A stretch of DNA of 64,000 nucleotides, taken from the NCBI RefSeq assembly GCF_001712755.1, contig NZ_MDKC01000005.1, positions 1 to 64,000 on the forward strand, given 5' to 3'. How positions within the stretch are numbered: the stretch's first letter is position 1; every line of letters begins with the position of its first letter. The notes below the pieces were generated by a model. The model did not search any database. It had not been told where the DNA came from and saw nothing but the letters and a program-made list of their open reading frames with translations. Positions 1-9,960 of this stretch are shown in pieces. Position numbers and translations under genes: made by a program. The stretch is from Gottfriedia luciferensis. GTDB taxonomy: Bacteria; Bacillota; Bacilli; Bacillales; Bacillaceae_G.

Positions 1-207
1 TTTTTTTGATGAAAAAGTTGATTGGAATGGAGGGGTGCTCGACTCCTATGGGATTAGCGGGAAGGCTAAAGACCCCGCAGGCTTGCCGAGGAGGCTAAAG
101 AATCTCGCCCCATGGAAAGCGAGCATCCTGTAATGGAAATCAACATCATTCTACTCCTTTTACGAAAATTTGATAATTTAATTGACAAGGTTGTTTTTCA
201 ACAGCGT
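1..207 (+). repeat. Structured interspersed element, copy A
   Basis: First of four copies; it runs off the left edge. Pairing visible by eye: GTTGATT (17-23) with AATCAAC (138-144), GGGTGCTCG (33-41) with CGAGCATCC (120-128, one G-U), ATGGG (48-52) with CCCAT (109-113), and a C/G-rich apical part. A conserved tail ending near ttttcaacagcgtgaa leads straight into a terminator. It resembles the short GC-richer intergenic repeats common in Bacillaceae; I cannot assign a database name. Confidence 0.8.
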
Positions 208-240
208 GAAAAGGAGAACTAAAAAGTTCTCCTTTTTTTT
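208..240. terminator. Bidirectional terminator after copy A / yhaA
   Basis: Stem aaggagaact / agttctcctt with a T-tract on the plus side. It touches the stop codon of the minus-strand amidohydrolase gene. Confidence 0.8.
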
Positions 241-1435
241 ATTTTTGCTCAACTAATTTTTGTGATTGTTTTAATGAAGCTAATGTCACAGACCCTAGTG
301 TTTTTGCTGCAATTAGCATTGCTTTTTCGTCAAAATCAAATTTTGGATGGTGATGAGGGTATGCATCTGTAACATGAGGAGGTTTAGCTCCTGTGAAGAA
401 GAACGTTCCTGGTACTTTTTGTAAGTAGTATGCGAAATCTTCTCCGCCCATTTTAGGGTCCATTTCTTTTAATAGACTAACTTCATCAATTGATTCGGCT
501 ACTTTAACTAATAAATCGGTTTCTTTTTCATGATTTACTACTGGCGGATATCCATCATCGTACTTATATTCGTATGTAACATCATTTGCTAGACAAATCC
601 CTTTAATGATTCTAGCTATTTGTTTTTTTACTTTTTCCTGTGTTTCCTTTTTGAACGTACGAACCGTTCCTATTAAAGTTGCTCGATCGGCGATTACATT
701 AAAAGCATTTTTAGCTTCGAAACTTCCAATCGATAACACTACAGTGTCAATTGGATTTGTTTCTCGACTAACTACTTGTTGAAGTGCCATAACAAGTTGA
801 CTAGCAATTACAATACTGTCCTTAGTTCGATGGGGTTCTGCACCATGACCGCCTTGACCTTGGATTGTGATTGAAAAGCGATCAGCTGCTGCCATGATTG
901 GTCCTTTACGATAACCAATTGTACCTAATTCTTCAATTGCCCACAAATGGGTTCCATAAACCTCATCAACACCGTCTAAACAGCCATCAGCAATCATAGA
1001 AATTGCTCCACCAGGTGCATATTCCTCTGCATGTTGGTGAAGTAACACGACCTTACCGTCCCATGAATCTTTTTGCTCATGAAGTGCCTTTGCTAAATAT
1101 AAAAGTGTAGAAGTGTGACCATCATGACCACATGCATGCATAACGCCAGGCACTTTTGAGGAATAAGGAACATTTTTCTCATCTTGAATAGGTAGTGCGT
1201 CAAAATCAGCTCGAAGTGCGATTGTTTTTCCAGGGTTACGACCATTAATTGTGGCAACAACACCATTTCCACCGACATTTGATTTGAATGGAATATTTAA
1301 TTGTTGATAAAAGTTTTGAATGAATTTTGCTGTCTCGTATTCTTTAAATGAAAGCTCAGGATTTTCATGTAGGTATCTACGTGTAGATATCATTTCCGGA
1401 TAATATGAATCTAATAAAGAAAATAAATCTGCCAT
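239..1435 (-). CDS. yhaA: M20-family amidohydrolase (YhaA-like)
   Basis: Zinc-dependent peptidase-family M20 hydrolase of 398 residues, probably cytoplasmic, removing an acyl group from an N-acyl amino acid or related amide. The metal-site motif MHACGHDGH and the later GGEDF and ahHHPKFDFDE segments are present, as is the dimerisation lid region. Length matches the family (about 390-400). The ATG start is preceded by a gaggg-type ribosome binding site. Position before pbpF-hemEHY matches B. subtilis yhaA, which is the reason for the symbol. Substrate cannot be read from the sequence. Confidence 0.88.
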   Translation of the reverse strand: MADLFSLLDSYYPEMISTRRYLHENPELSFKEYETAKFIQNFYQQLNIPFKSNVGGNGVVATINGRNPGKTIALRADFDALPIQDEKNVPYSSKVPGVMHACGHDGHTSTLLYLAKALHEQKDSWDGKVVLLHQHAEEYAPGGAISMIADGCLDGVDEVYGTHLWAIEELGTIGYRKGPIMAAADRFSITIQGQGGHGAEPHRTKDSIVIASQLVMALQQVVSRETNPIDTVVLSIGSFEAKNAFNVIADRATLIGTVRTFKKETQEKVKKQIARIIKGICLANDVTYEYKYDDGYPPVVNHEKETDLLVKVAESIDEVSLLKEMDPKMGGEDFAYYLQKVPGTFFFTGAKPPHVTDAYPHHHPKFDFDEKAMLIAAKTLGSVTLASLKQSQKLVEQK

Positions 1436-1635
1436 TATTTCACCCTCCTACTTACTATCTATATAACCTATTCAAGAAATGTAATTGATATCCTTCAAAA
1501 TTAACTTCAATTAAGAAATGACGAAAAATGTATTTCCAAGGAAATATACATCGAAAAAAAGGAAATAATGACTTATTCATGGGAATAAATGGATATACTA
1601 TTTGTTATATGGTAAGAGAAATGAAGGTGAAATAA

Positions 1636-3771
1636 TTGAAAAAATGGGGATATTTAGCAATAGGACTGTTAAGTGTCCTGTTAATTAGCTTTGTTGGATT
1701 TTTACTAATCGTTTTCTTAGGTAATTATGTGATAGATGAAGATAAGTTAGTCGTCCATTCATCATCGGAAATGGTAGATTTAGAGGGGAATTTTGTATCA
1801 AAGCTATATAATGAAAATCATCAAATCGTTTCAATTAATGATATACCTGATTATACTAAACAAGCAGTCGTTTCAATTGAAGATGAACGTTTCTATAAGC
1901 ACCATGGAATTGATACACAATCGATCTTTCGGGCTATAGTAAATGATATAAAAGCATTTAGTAAAGTACAAGGTGCGAGTACGCTTACTCAACAACTTGC
2001 AAAGAATGTTTTTTTGACGAACGACAAAACATTTATGAGAAAAACAAAGGAAGTAATTATAGCAATTAATCTAGAAAGAAAGTATACAAAAGATCAAATA
2101 CTAGAAATGTATTTAAATCAGGTTTATTTCGGTCACGGGGTATATGGCATAGGCGGAGCGGCAAAATATTATTTCGGGAAAGATGTTAAAAATTTATCTA
2201 TTGAGGAAAGTGCTTCGTTAGCAGCCTTATTAAAAGCACCATCACATTATGATCCTGTCACACAACCAGTGCGATCCTTAGAGCGTAGGAATCTAGTTCT
2301 TTATAAAATGCTAGATACGCATTATATAACTGAATCAGAGTATCAGAAAGCCAAAAGCAAACCAACAGTATTACATATTACAGAACAAAAATTTGAAAAC
2401 GGATACGCTACATATATTGATATGGTTATAAAAGAAGCAAAAGAGAAATATGGCATATCATATGACCAACTTTTAAATGGTGGATACAAAGTTGTTGTAC
2501 CAATTCATAAAAAGACACAATTAACCGCCTATAAATATTTTAAAAATGGAAACTATTTTCCGGGAACTGATCAAAATGCTGAAGGAGCATTCGTATTAAT
2601 AAACTCTGAAACAGGCGGTGTAGAGGCGGCAATTGGAGGCAGAAATTATTATTTTCAAGGTTTAAATCGTATTAACGTGAAAAGACAACCTGGTTCAACA
2701 ATGAAGCCTTTACTTGTCTATTCGCCAGCGCTTGAAACAGGAAACTACAATCCGTATTCTTTATTACCAAATGAACAGAGTGCGTTAGGAGACTATAAAC
2801 CGAAAAATTATAATGGCGTTTATACGAAAACGATTTCGATGTTTAATGCATTAATACAGTCAGCAAATGTGCCGGCAGTTTGGTTATTAAATGATATTGG
2901 GATTGATAATGCAAAAGAGTATCTAGAAAAAATGGATTTGAATATCCCCGATCAAGGTTTAAGTATGGCGCTAGGAGGACTTAAGATTGGTTTAACACCA
3001 TTAGAGCTAGTAAAAGCATATAGTGCTTTTGATCATGATGGAGATGCATTAGAACCTTTTGTTATTAATGCAATTTATGATCGGAACAATGAATTAGTTG
3101 CCGAAGCGAAAATTAAGGAATATAAAGTGTTTTCATCACAAACCTCTTGGTATATGACAAAAATGCTTAAAGGTGTTGTAAATGAAGGGACTGCTAGTAG
3201 AGGAAGTTTTACTGGCGATTTAGCTGGTAAAACAGGATCTACAAATATACCTGGCCAAACAAATGGAAACAAAGATGCATGGTTTGTAGGCTATACACCA
3301 GACGTTGTAGGCGCAATTTGGATGGGATATGATAAGACAGATTCAAACCATTTTTTAAGAAATGGTAGTACATATCCAACCATTTTATTTAAAAAGATTT
3401 TAAGTGAAGCAGGAAGAGAACCATCTACCAAATTTAAAAAGCCAAAAAATATAGACGATCTAGAATCACCGATAAATTTAGAGCCTATTTCAAATGTTCA
3501 ATCAAAAGTATCATTTTCTCCATTTGGATTATTCACTGTCGTCATTAATTGGAATGCACCAACTGACCACAGACAACAATATCGAATCTATCGAGTGAAA
3601 AATGGCAAAGAGAAATTAATAGATACTGTTACTGGTTTAGATGAGTACAAAGATTCCTTTGTAAATGTATTTAATGTCCCTTCTTATTATGTAGTACCGT
3701 ACAATCCTCAAACAAAAGAAGAAGGTGATAGGTCTAAACTTGTCAAACCCAACATAAGAAATAAGGAATAG
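1636..3771 (+). CDS. pbpF: Class A penicillin-binding protein PbpF
   Basis: Bifunctional peptidoglycan glycosyltransferase/transpeptidase of 711 residues (B. subtilis PbpF is about the same length). One N-terminal membrane anchor (about residues 5-30) puts the enzyme outside. The GT51 domain shows IEDERFYKHHG with catalytic Glu82, then GASTLTQQLAKN. The transpeptidase domain has STMK (Ser354), SAN near 410 and KTGST near 531. A fibronectin-like tail follows. The start is TTG behind gaaggtga. It precedes hemE as in B. subtilis, where the gene acts in forespore or vegetative wall synthesis. Confidence 0.95.
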   Translation: MKKWGYLAIGLLSVLLISFVGFLLIVFLGNYVIDEDKLVVHSSSEMVDLEGNFVSKLYNENHQIVSINDIPDYTKQAVVSIEDERFYKHHGIDTQSIFRAIVNDIKAFSKVQGASTLTQQLAKNVFLTNDKTFMRKTKEVIIAINLERKYTKDQILEMYLNQVYFGHGVYGIGGAAKYYFGKDVKNLSIEESASLAALLKAPSHYDPVTQPVRSLERRNLVLYKMLDTHYITESEYQKAKSKPTVLHITEQKFENGYATYIDMVIKEAKEKYGISYDQLLNGGYKVVVPIHKKTQLTAYKYFKNGNYFPGTDQNAEGAFVLINSETGGVEAAIGGRNYYFQGLNRINVKRQPGSTMKPLLVYSPALETGNYNPYSLLPNEQSALGDYKPKNYNGVYTKTISMFNALIQSANVPAVWLLNDIGIDNAKEYLEKMDLNIPDQGLSMALGGLKIGLTPLELVKAYSAFDHDGDALEPFVINAIYDRNNELVAEAKIKEYKVFSSQTSWYMTKMLKGVVNEGTASRGSFTGDLAGKTGSTNIPGQTNGNKDAWFVGYTPDVVGAIWMGYDKTDSNHFLRNGSTYPTILFKKILSEAGREPSTKFKKPKNIDDLESPINLEPISNVQSKVSFSPFGLFTVVINWNAPTDHRQQYRIYRVKNGKEKLIDTVTGLDEYKDSFVNVFNVPSYYVVPYNPQTKEEGDRSKLVKPNIRNKE

Positions 3772-3780
3772 ACATTTTAA

Positions 3781-3821
3781 GGCTCTCCTTCTTATCAAAT
3801 GATTTGAAGGGGAGTTTTTTA
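3781..3821 (+). terminator. pbpF terminator
   Basis: Stem ctcctt...aaggggag followed by a T run directly after the pbpF stop. Confidence 0.7.
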
Positions 3822-4174
3822 TTTCCTATTAAAACTATGAGCGTAAAAACTGTATCTCTTAAAAAAGAATAGTAAAGAGATTAAGAATTTCGAACGATTA
3901 GATAACGATTAATCAAACATTAAAAAAAGAATAATAAAACTCCTTTATTTAATAAAAAGTATTAATAAATAAAGATTATTAATTCGATATTTTAGACATA
4001 TTTTGATATAATTTTTAATGGGAAAAGTCTGGTAGTAAAATAGGCCTATTAATTGAGAAAAATTGTAAAATCAGTGAACATTATGTGTCAAAATTCGAGT
4101 TTTCTATACAATTAATGGTTCAATCAGTATATTTAATAGTAGAGTTTGGAAAAGTGAAAGGGAGACTTTGAAGG
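3822..4174. other. Intergenic region before hemE
   Basis: About 350 bases of very AT-rich sequence. A TATAAT near 4006 could be the -10 of the hem operon; no convincing -35, riboswitch or small gene was seen. Confidence 0.4.
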
Positions 4175-5218
4175 ATGAAAAAAGATTTTAACGATACATT
4201 TCTTAAAGCGATTAGAGGAGAAGAAGTAACGCATACACCAGTTTGGTATATGAGACAAGCAGGGCGTTCTCAGCCAGAATACCGAAAAATAAAAGAAAAA
4301 TATTCTTTATTTGAAATTACTCATCAACCTGAATTATGCGCTTACGTAACAGCGCTTCCAGTAGACCAATATAATGTTGATGCAGCTATTTTATATAAAG
4401 ATATTATGTCTCCACTTCCTGCAATTGGAGTAGACGTAGAAATTCAATCAGGAGTAGGACCGGTAATAAGCAATCCTATTCGTTCATTAGCAGATGTAAA
4501 AAAGTTAACTGATATTCATCCAGAAGAGCAACTTCCATATATCTATGAAACGATTAAATTATTAACAACAGAGGTTCTTTCTGTTCCATTAATTGGATTT
4601 GCAGGTGCACCTTTTACAGTTGCTAGTTATATGATCGAAGGTAGACCTTCTAGAAACTATAATAAAACCAAATCATTTATGTACGCAGAGCCAGAAGCAT
4701 GGTTTGCTTTAATGGATCATTTAGCAGACATGACAATCAAGTACGTAAAAGCACAAGTTAAAGCAGGGGCAAGTGCAATTCAATTATTTGATTCATGGGT
4801 TGGTGCTTTGAATGCAAATGATTATCGCATTTATATTAAACCTTGCATGGAAAAGATTTTTGCAGCACTTAAAGCAGACCATATTCCAACAACGATGTTT
4901 GGAATTGGAGCAAGCCATTTAATTCATGAATGGAATGAACTTCCTGTAGATGTAATTGGTCTTGATTGGAGAACTTCTATTTCTGAAGCTCGCTCATTAG
5001 GGATTACGAAAACACTTCAAGGTAATTTAGATCCTGCATTTTTATTAGCACCATGGGAAGTTATTGAGAAACGTGCGAAAGAAATATTAGATGAGGGTAT
5101 GGCAAATCCAGGTCATATTTTCAACTTAGGTCATGGGGTATTCCCTGAAGTAAATCCTGATACTCTTAAACGATTAACAAGTTTTGTACATGAGTATTCA
5201 TCAAGGGTTAAAGCTTAA
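4175..5218 (+). CDS. hemE: Uroporphyrinogen III decarboxylase
   Basis: Decarboxylates the four acetate side chains of uroporphyrinogen III to give coproporphyrinogen III. The protein of 347 residues opens with the diagnostic [11 protein letters not shown] (substrate-binding Arg) and keeps [12 protein letters not shown] and GLDWR segments. ATG start behind aaagggag. First gene of a tight hemE-hemH-hemY cluster (23- and 27-bp gaps), the order used by Firmicutes for the coproporphyrin-dependent heme route. Confidence 0.97.
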   Translation: MKKDFNDTFLKAIRGEEVTHTPVWYMRQAGRSQPEYRKIKEKYSLFEITHQPELCAYVTALPVDQYNVDAAILYKDIMSPLPAIGVDVEIQSGVGPVISNPIRSLADVKKLTDIHPEEQLPYIYETIKLLTTEVLSVPLIGFAGAPFTVASYMIEGRPSRNYNKTKSFMYAEPEAWFALMDHLADMTIKYVKAQVKAGASAIQLFDSWVGALNANDYRIYIKPCMEKIFAALKADHIPTTMFGIGASHLIHEWNELPVDVIGLDWRTSISEARSLGITKTLQGNLDPAFLLAPWEVIEKRAKEILDEGMANPGHIFNLGHGVFPEVNPDTLKRLTSFVHEYSSRVKA

Positions 5219-5241
5219 TATAAAAGGACTATGGTGATGAC

Positions 5242-6174
5242 ATGAAAGAAAAAATCGGTTTATTAGTTATGGCTTACGGCACGCCATATAAAGAATCAGA
5301 TATTGAGCGTTATTATACAGATATTCGTAGAGGTAGAAAGCCATCGCAAGAGGCGCTAGAAGAACTGACAGAACGTTATCGTGCAATTGGAGGTATCTCT
5401 CCTTTAGCAAAAATAACAATTGAACAAGCAAAAGCATTAGAAGAAGATTTAAATAAGATCCAAGACAAAGTAGAATTCAAAATGTACATTGGATTAAAGC
5501 ATATTGAACCATTCATTGAAGATGCAGTAGATGAAATGAAAAAAGATGGTATAACAAAAGCGGTTAGTATCGTACTTGCACCACATTATTCTACGTTTAG
5601 TGTAAAGTCATATAATGAACGTGCTACAAATCATTCAGAAAAAATTGACGGACCAACAATTATCCATGTAGATGACTGGTATAAAGAAGAACGATTTATT
5701 CAATATTGGGTTCGTGAAGTAGAAGCAATTCTTGAACCAATGAATGAAGAGCAACGTGTGAAAACGGCGTTTATTTTTTCAGCGCATAGTTTACCTGAGA
5801 AAATTCTTACTTATGGTGATCCATACCCAGAGCAACTTAAGGAAACTGCCGAGTTAGTCGTTCAGCAGTCTGATATTCGTCATTATTTTCTAGGATGGCA
5901 AAGTGCTGGTAACACACCAGACCCTTGGCTTGGACCTGATGTACAAGATTTAACACGTGAGTTAGATGAAAATTATGATTTTGAAACTTACGTCTACTTA
6001 CCATTAGGATTTGTAAGTGAGCATTTAGAAGTACTGTACGATAATGATATAGAATGTAAACAAGTAACGGATGAAATTCAAAAAGCATATGTTCGTCCAC
6101 CGATGCCTAATACGGACCCATTATTTATTAGTGGACTTAGTACGGTTGTATTAAGAAAATTAAACGAACAATAA
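5242..6174 (+). CDS. hemH: Coproporphyrin III ferrochelatase
   Basis: Inserts ferrous iron in the heme pathway; in Gram-positive bacteria the substrate is coproporphyrin III, so the enzyme is also called CpfC. The 310-residue protein shows [11 protein letters not shown] at the start, the FSAHSLP motif with the metal-binding His, and [15 protein letters not shown] with the partner Glu. Monofunctional, no membrane segment. Cotranscription with hemE and hemY is inferred from the 23- and 27-bp gaps. Confidence 0.97.
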   Translation: MKEKIGLLVMAYGTPYKESDIERYYTDIRRGRKPSQEALEELTERYRAIGGISPLAKITIEQAKALEEDLNKIQDKVEFKMYIGLKHIEPFIEDAVDEMKKDGITKAVSIVLAPHYSTFSVKSYNERATNHSEKIDGPTIIHVDDWYKEERFIQYWVREVEAILEPMNEEQRVKTAFIFSAHSLPEKILTYGDPYPEQLKETAELVVQQSDIRHYFLGWQSAGNTPDPWLGPDVQDLTRELDENYDFETYVYLPLGFVSEHLEVLYDNDIECKQVTDEIQKAYVRPPMPNTDPLFISGLSTVVLRKLNEQ

Positions 6175-6201
6175 TATGGTTTTGAAATAGGAGGTAAAGA
6201 A

Positions 6202-7623
6202 GTGAATAAGAAGGTTGTCATTATTGGTGGCGGTATTACTGGATTGACATCTGCCTACTATTTAAAACAAGAAAAATTAAAAAATAATCTTCCAATTGAT
6301 ATTCAATTAATTGAAGGTTCATCAAGGCTTGGAGGAAAAATCCAAACAATTCGAAAAGATGGATTCGTAATAGAACGTGGCCCTGACTCGTTTTTGGCAA
6401 GGAAAAAGAGTGCATATCGATTAGCTGAAAACTTAGGTATCCAAGATCAAATCGTTTTTAACTCTGCAGGAAAATCATATGTATTAGCCCATAATAAATT
6501 ACATGGTATGCCAGAAGGTTCAAACATGGGGATTCCTACACAAATCAAGCCTTTTATTTTTTCAGGTCTATTTTCACCAGCAGGAAAAATCCGTGCAGGT
6601 TTAGATTTTGTTTTACCAAAAACGCATGTCCAAGGGGATATGTCACTAGGTAAATTTTTTAGAAGAAGACTAGGTAATGAAGTAGTTGAGAATCTAATTG
6701 AGCCCCTTTTATCAGGTATTTATTCAGGCGACATTGACCAAATGAGTTTAATGGCAACGTTCCCTCAATTCTTCCAAATTGAACAAAAACATCAAAGTAT
6801 TGTTCTTGGTATGAAAAAAGAGATGCCTGTGAAGAAATCAAAAGGTCCGAGAAAAGGAATTTTCCAGACTGTAAGTACAGGTCTTCAAACAATTGTAGAA
6901 CGAATTGAAGAAGAGTTAGATCAAGAGGAAGTTTTAAAAGGTGTACAAGTAGTTAATATAAATAAAATTGGAAAAAAATATGAGTTACTACTTAGCAATA
7001 ATGAAAAGATCGAATCAGATTCAATCATCGTTACTGTACCTCATCGTTTCATTCCACAACTATTTAATAATAAACCTGTATTTGAGCCTTTCAAAAAAGT
7101 TCCTTCTACATCAGTCGCGAATGTTGCACTTGCATTTCCAGAGCATGCAATTAAGAAGGATATAAATGGTACAGGCTTTGTTGTTTCACGTAATAATGAC
7201 TATAATATAACAGCATGTACTTGGACACATAAAAAATGGGCACATGCATGTCCAAAAGGTAAAGTTCTATTACGTTGTTACGTTGGACGACCTTACAATA
7301 AGGAAATAGTCGATAAGACGGATGAAGAACTTGTTGAAATTGTTTTAGAAGATTTAAGAAAAACGATGGATATCACTGAGAAACCAGAGTTTTATATTGT
7401 TTCAAGATGGAAAGATGCTATGCCTCAATATACGATTAATCATAAAGAGCGTACGAAAAATATGGAACAATATTTACAAAAAGAAATGCCTGGTGTATCG
7501 GTAATCGGTTGCTCATTTTATGGGTCCGGCTTACCAGACTGTATAGATCAAGGTGAAAAAGCAGTTTCAGATACAATTGAATACTTGTTCTCACATGAAG
7601 AACAAGCTGTTCGGAGCTATTAA
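6202..7623 (+). CDS. hemY: Coproporphyrinogen III oxidase (HemY/CgoX)
   Basis: FAD-dependent, oxygen-using oxidation of coproporphyrinogen III to coproporphyrin III. The Rossmann motif VVIIGGGITGLTSAYYL lies at the N-terminus, followed by SSRLGGKIQT, and the C-terminal flavin motif YGSGLPDCIDQG is intact; 473 residues is the normal length. GTG start behind ggaggt. Last gene of the hem cluster, closed by a terminator. Known in older literature as protoporphyrinogen oxidase. Confidence 0.96.
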   Translation: MNKKVVIIGGGITGLTSAYYLKQEKLKNNLPIDIQLIEGSSRLGGKIQTIRKDGFVIERGPDSFLARKKSAYRLAENLGIQDQIVFNSAGKSYVLAHNKLHGMPEGSNMGIPTQIKPFIFSGLFSPAGKIRAGLDFVLPKTHVQGDMSLGKFFRRRLGNEVVENLIEPLLSGIYSGDIDQMSLMATFPQFFQIEQKHQSIVLGMKKEMPVKKSKGPRKGIFQTVSTGLQTIVERIEEELDQEEVLKGVQVVNINKIGKKYELLLSNNEKIESDSIIVTVPHRFIPQLFNNKPVFEPFKKVPSTSVANVALAFPEHAIKKDINGTGFVVSRNNDYNITACTWTHKKWAHACPKGKVLLRCYVGRPYNKEIVDKTDEELVEIVLEDLRKTMDITEKPEFYIVSRWKDAMPQYTINHKERTKNMEQYLQKEMPGVSVIGCSFYGSGLPDCIDQGEKAVSDTIEYLFSHEEQAVRSY

Positions 7624-7650
7624 GGCTTTTAAAACAATTAGTAAAGAATA

Positions 7651-7695
7651 GAGCAACCAAAAAAGTAGATCGATACTTTTAGGTTGCTCTTTTTA
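7651..7695 (+). terminator. hemY terminator
   Basis: Stem gagcaacc...ggttgctc with an inner aaagta/tacttt pairing, then T-rich sequence. Confidence 0.85.
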
Positions 7696-7765
7696 TTATG
7701 TTTCTGTACTAATACTATGTTTAATAATTTCGTTAAGAAAAATTGCTGATCCTAAAAGACTTCAC

Positions 7766-7897
7766 TTAAAAACTATCTTTTAAGCAATTTGAACAAGTGT
7801 TACTATAGCAATCATGTTGTTCTTCAATCGTCGAATTACAGTGTTTACATAATTTCTTTGGTAATAGTTTCAAAAATTCGGACATTTTTACAAGCAT
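7766..7897 (-). CDS. yhfH: YhfH-like small cysteine protein
   Basis: A 43-residue protein. Its ATG is preceded by aggagaggg on the minus strand. It carries four cysteines arranged as two CxxC pairs (LCKHC and CSNC), with further Cys and His between, which suggests a small zinc ribbon. Its place just before yhfI, facing away, is that of B. subtilis yhfH, and size and composition agree. Function unknown. Confidence 0.75.
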   Translation of the reverse strand: MLVKMSEFLKLLPKKLCKHCNSTIEEQHDCYSNTCSNCLKDSF

Positions 7898-8077
7898 GTT
7901 ACCCTCTCCTTTAGTTAACTTATTAGTATTGTATTACTACAACTTATTTTGTGTCAATCTGTATTAGTACAATTTTTAAAAAATAATCTAAACGCCTATT
8001 TTTTTAAAACAGTATGGACAAGCTTATAAATTTAAATTTTCATAGAAATAATAAGTATAAAGGAGTGTGTTTGTTTT

Positions 8078-8809
8078 ATGAAAGTAACCGTTATTGGTTA
8101 TTGGGGCGGCTATCCAGGTAAAGGTGAAGCAACTTCATGTTATTTATTTAAATCCAAAAATTTTAATCTATTGGTTGATTGTGGTTCAGGAGCATTAGCT
8201 ACATTACAAAATTTCATAGATCCTAATAGCTTAAATGCTGTAATCCTGTCACATTATCATCATGATCATATTGCAGATATAGGAGTACTACAATACTTCA
8301 AACTTGTAAATGCTGGAAAGGATAAGTTTGCTTTACCTATATACGGACATAACTTTGATAATGTAAAATTTAATTCGTTAACATATAAAGAAGCAACAAA
8401 AGGATATGAATATCATCCAAATGAAGCTCTCGACCTAGGTCCATTTACGATTCGATTTATTAAGACAGTTCATCCCGTAGATTGTTTTGCCATGCGAATT
8501 GAAACAGCAACTCACTCAGTAGTCTATACAGCTGATTCAAGCTTTACAGAAGACTTCATACCGTTTTCTTCCAACGCGGATTTGCTTATAAGTGATTGTA
8601 ATCTGTTTGAAAATCAAGATGGAGCCAAAGTGGGCCATATGAGTAGCAAAGATGCTGCAACAATTGCAAGTGAGGCGAACGTAAAAGAATTATTATTATC
8701 ACATCTTCCTCATAGCGGAAATACAAAAGATTTAATAAGTGAGGCCCAAAAGTATTATAATGGACTTGTTCATTTAGCTTATACAGGATTTGAATGGAAA
8801 TCGAAATGA
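8078..8809 (+). CDS. yhfI: MBL-fold metal-dependent hydrolase YhfI
   Basis: Metallo-beta-lactamase-fold protein of 243 residues of the RNase Z-like branch. The metal motif SHYHHDHIADI lies near residue 60; further ligands fit VHPVDC, YTADSS and LSHLPHSG. Cytoplasmic, no signal peptide. It is followed after 13 bases by lplJ, whose ribosome binding site touches its stop, so the two are probably cotranscribed as in B. subtilis yhfI-yhfJ. Physiological substrate not known. Confidence 0.85.
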   Translation: MKVTVIGYWGGYPGKGEATSCYLFKSKNFNLLVDCGSGALATLQNFIDPNSLNAVILSHYHHDHIADIGVLQYFKLVNAGKDKFALPIYGHNFDNVKFNSLTYKEATKGYEYHPNEALDLGPFTIRFIKTVHPVDCFAMRIETATHSVVYTADSSFTEDFIPFSSNADLLISDCNLFENQDGAKVGHMSSKDAATIASEANVKELLLSHLPHSGNTKDLISEAQKYYNGLVHLAYTGFEWKSK

Positions 8810-8822
8810 TAGGAGGATACAC

Positions 8823-9812
8823 ATGCAATTTTTAGATAATAGGGGAATAACGGATCCAACATTAAATTTAGCGATGGAAGAATATGCACTAAAAAGCCTA
8901 GATCCTGAAAATACATACTTTTTATTTTATATTAATGAGCCATCAATCATTATTGGTAAAAATCAAAATACAGCCGAGGAGATTAATGCCTCATATGTAA
9001 ATGAACATAATATTCATGTAGTACGTAGATTATCTGGTGGTGGAGCGGTATATCATGATTTAGGAAATCTTAACTTTAGTTTTATTACAAAAGATGATGG
9101 TGACAGCTTTCATAATTTTAGAAAGTTTACTGAGCCGGTAATCGAGGCATTAAAGGAACTCGGTGTGAATGCTGAACTTAGTGGAAGAAATGATATATTA
9201 GCAGAAGGTAGGAAAATCTCAGGTAATGCACAATTTTCTACTAAAGGTAGAATGTTTAGCCACGGTACATTATTGTTTGATAGTGATATAGATGAAGTTG
9301 TCAATGCATTAAACGTAAAGCTAGAAAAAATCCAATCTAAAGGAATTAAATCAGTCCGAAGTAGAGTGGCAAACATTAAGGAATTTTTAAAAGACGATTT
9401 AACAATCCTAGAATTTAAAGATTTAATTTTGCAATCTATTTTTAAAGAACATGGAAAAATAGAACGATATGAATGGACAGATGAGGATTTAAAAAATATT
9501 AAAGAACTTGCTGAAAGTAGATACCGAAATTGGGATTGGAATTTTGGGAAATCTCCTAAATGCAATATTCAACAAAGTAAAAGATTTACAGCTGGTTCAA
9601 TTGACATTCGTCTAGATGTAAACAAAGGAATCATTGAGAACGTTAAAATTTATGGTGATTTCTTTGGGGTAGGGGATGTGTCTGATATAGAACAGCTTCT
9701 GATTGGTAGTAAATTTGATCAACAAGAGATTGAAAATAAACTAAATGAAGTGAATTTTACCCATTACTTTGGTAATGTAACGAAAGAAGAATTTATGAGT
9801 TTATTATTTTAA
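8823..9812 (+). CDS. lplJ: Lipoate-protein ligase
   Basis: Attaches scavenged lipoate to the E2 and GcvH proteins via lipoyl-AMP. The chosen ATG (taggagga 7 bases upstream) gives 329 residues; a longer in-frame start inside yhfI is unlikely. The core VRRLSGGGAVYHDLGNLNFS and the lysine region ISGNAQF are intact, and a C-terminal accessory domain is present, so this is a full-length LplA/LplJ. Same position as B. subtilis lplJ (yhfJ). Confidence 0.93.
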   Translation: MQFLDNRGITDPTLNLAMEEYALKSLDPENTYFLFYINEPSIIIGKNQNTAEEINASYVNEHNIHVVRRLSGGGAVYHDLGNLNFSFITKDDGDSFHNFRKFTEPVIEALKELGVNAELSGRNDILAEGRKISGNAQFSTKGRMFSHGTLLFDSDIDEVVNALNVKLEKIQSKGIKSVRSRVANIKEFLKDDLTILEFKDLILQSIFKEHGKIERYEWTDEDLKNIKELAESRYRNWDWNFGKSPKCNIQQSKRFTAGSIDIRLDVNKGIIENVKIYGDFFGVGDVSDIEQLLIGSKFDQQEIENKLNEVNFTHYFGNVTKEEFMSLLF

Positions 9813-9813
9813 A

Positions 9814-9841
9814 AAAGGAGTAGGGAACTACTCTTTTTTTG
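9814..9841 (+). terminator. lplJ terminator
   Basis: Stem aaggagtag / ctactctt with a T-tract directly after the stop codon. Confidence 0.85.
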
Positions 9842-9884
9842 TTTGTTAAAAAATTAGAAGTCTAAAAAGTGCTAGTTTTCTCAC

Positions 9885-9913
9885 TTGTCAGAATTGTATT
9901 CTAGCAATATAAT
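9885..9913 (+). promoter_or_regulatory. Sigma-A-type promoter of lcfB
   Basis: TTGTCA (9885-9890), a 17-base spacer and TATAAT (9908-9913), 48 bases before the start codon. No clear FadR operator was seen. Confidence 0.7.
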
Positions 9914-9960
9914 ATATTTAGAATATTTTAAATTTTTATATTTAAAGGGGGTAGTTTTTA

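Noticed and set aside
9110-9565. 151-codon minus frame inside lplJ
   Set aside because: Shadow of lplJ; Ser-rich composition typical of antisense frames in AT-rich genes.
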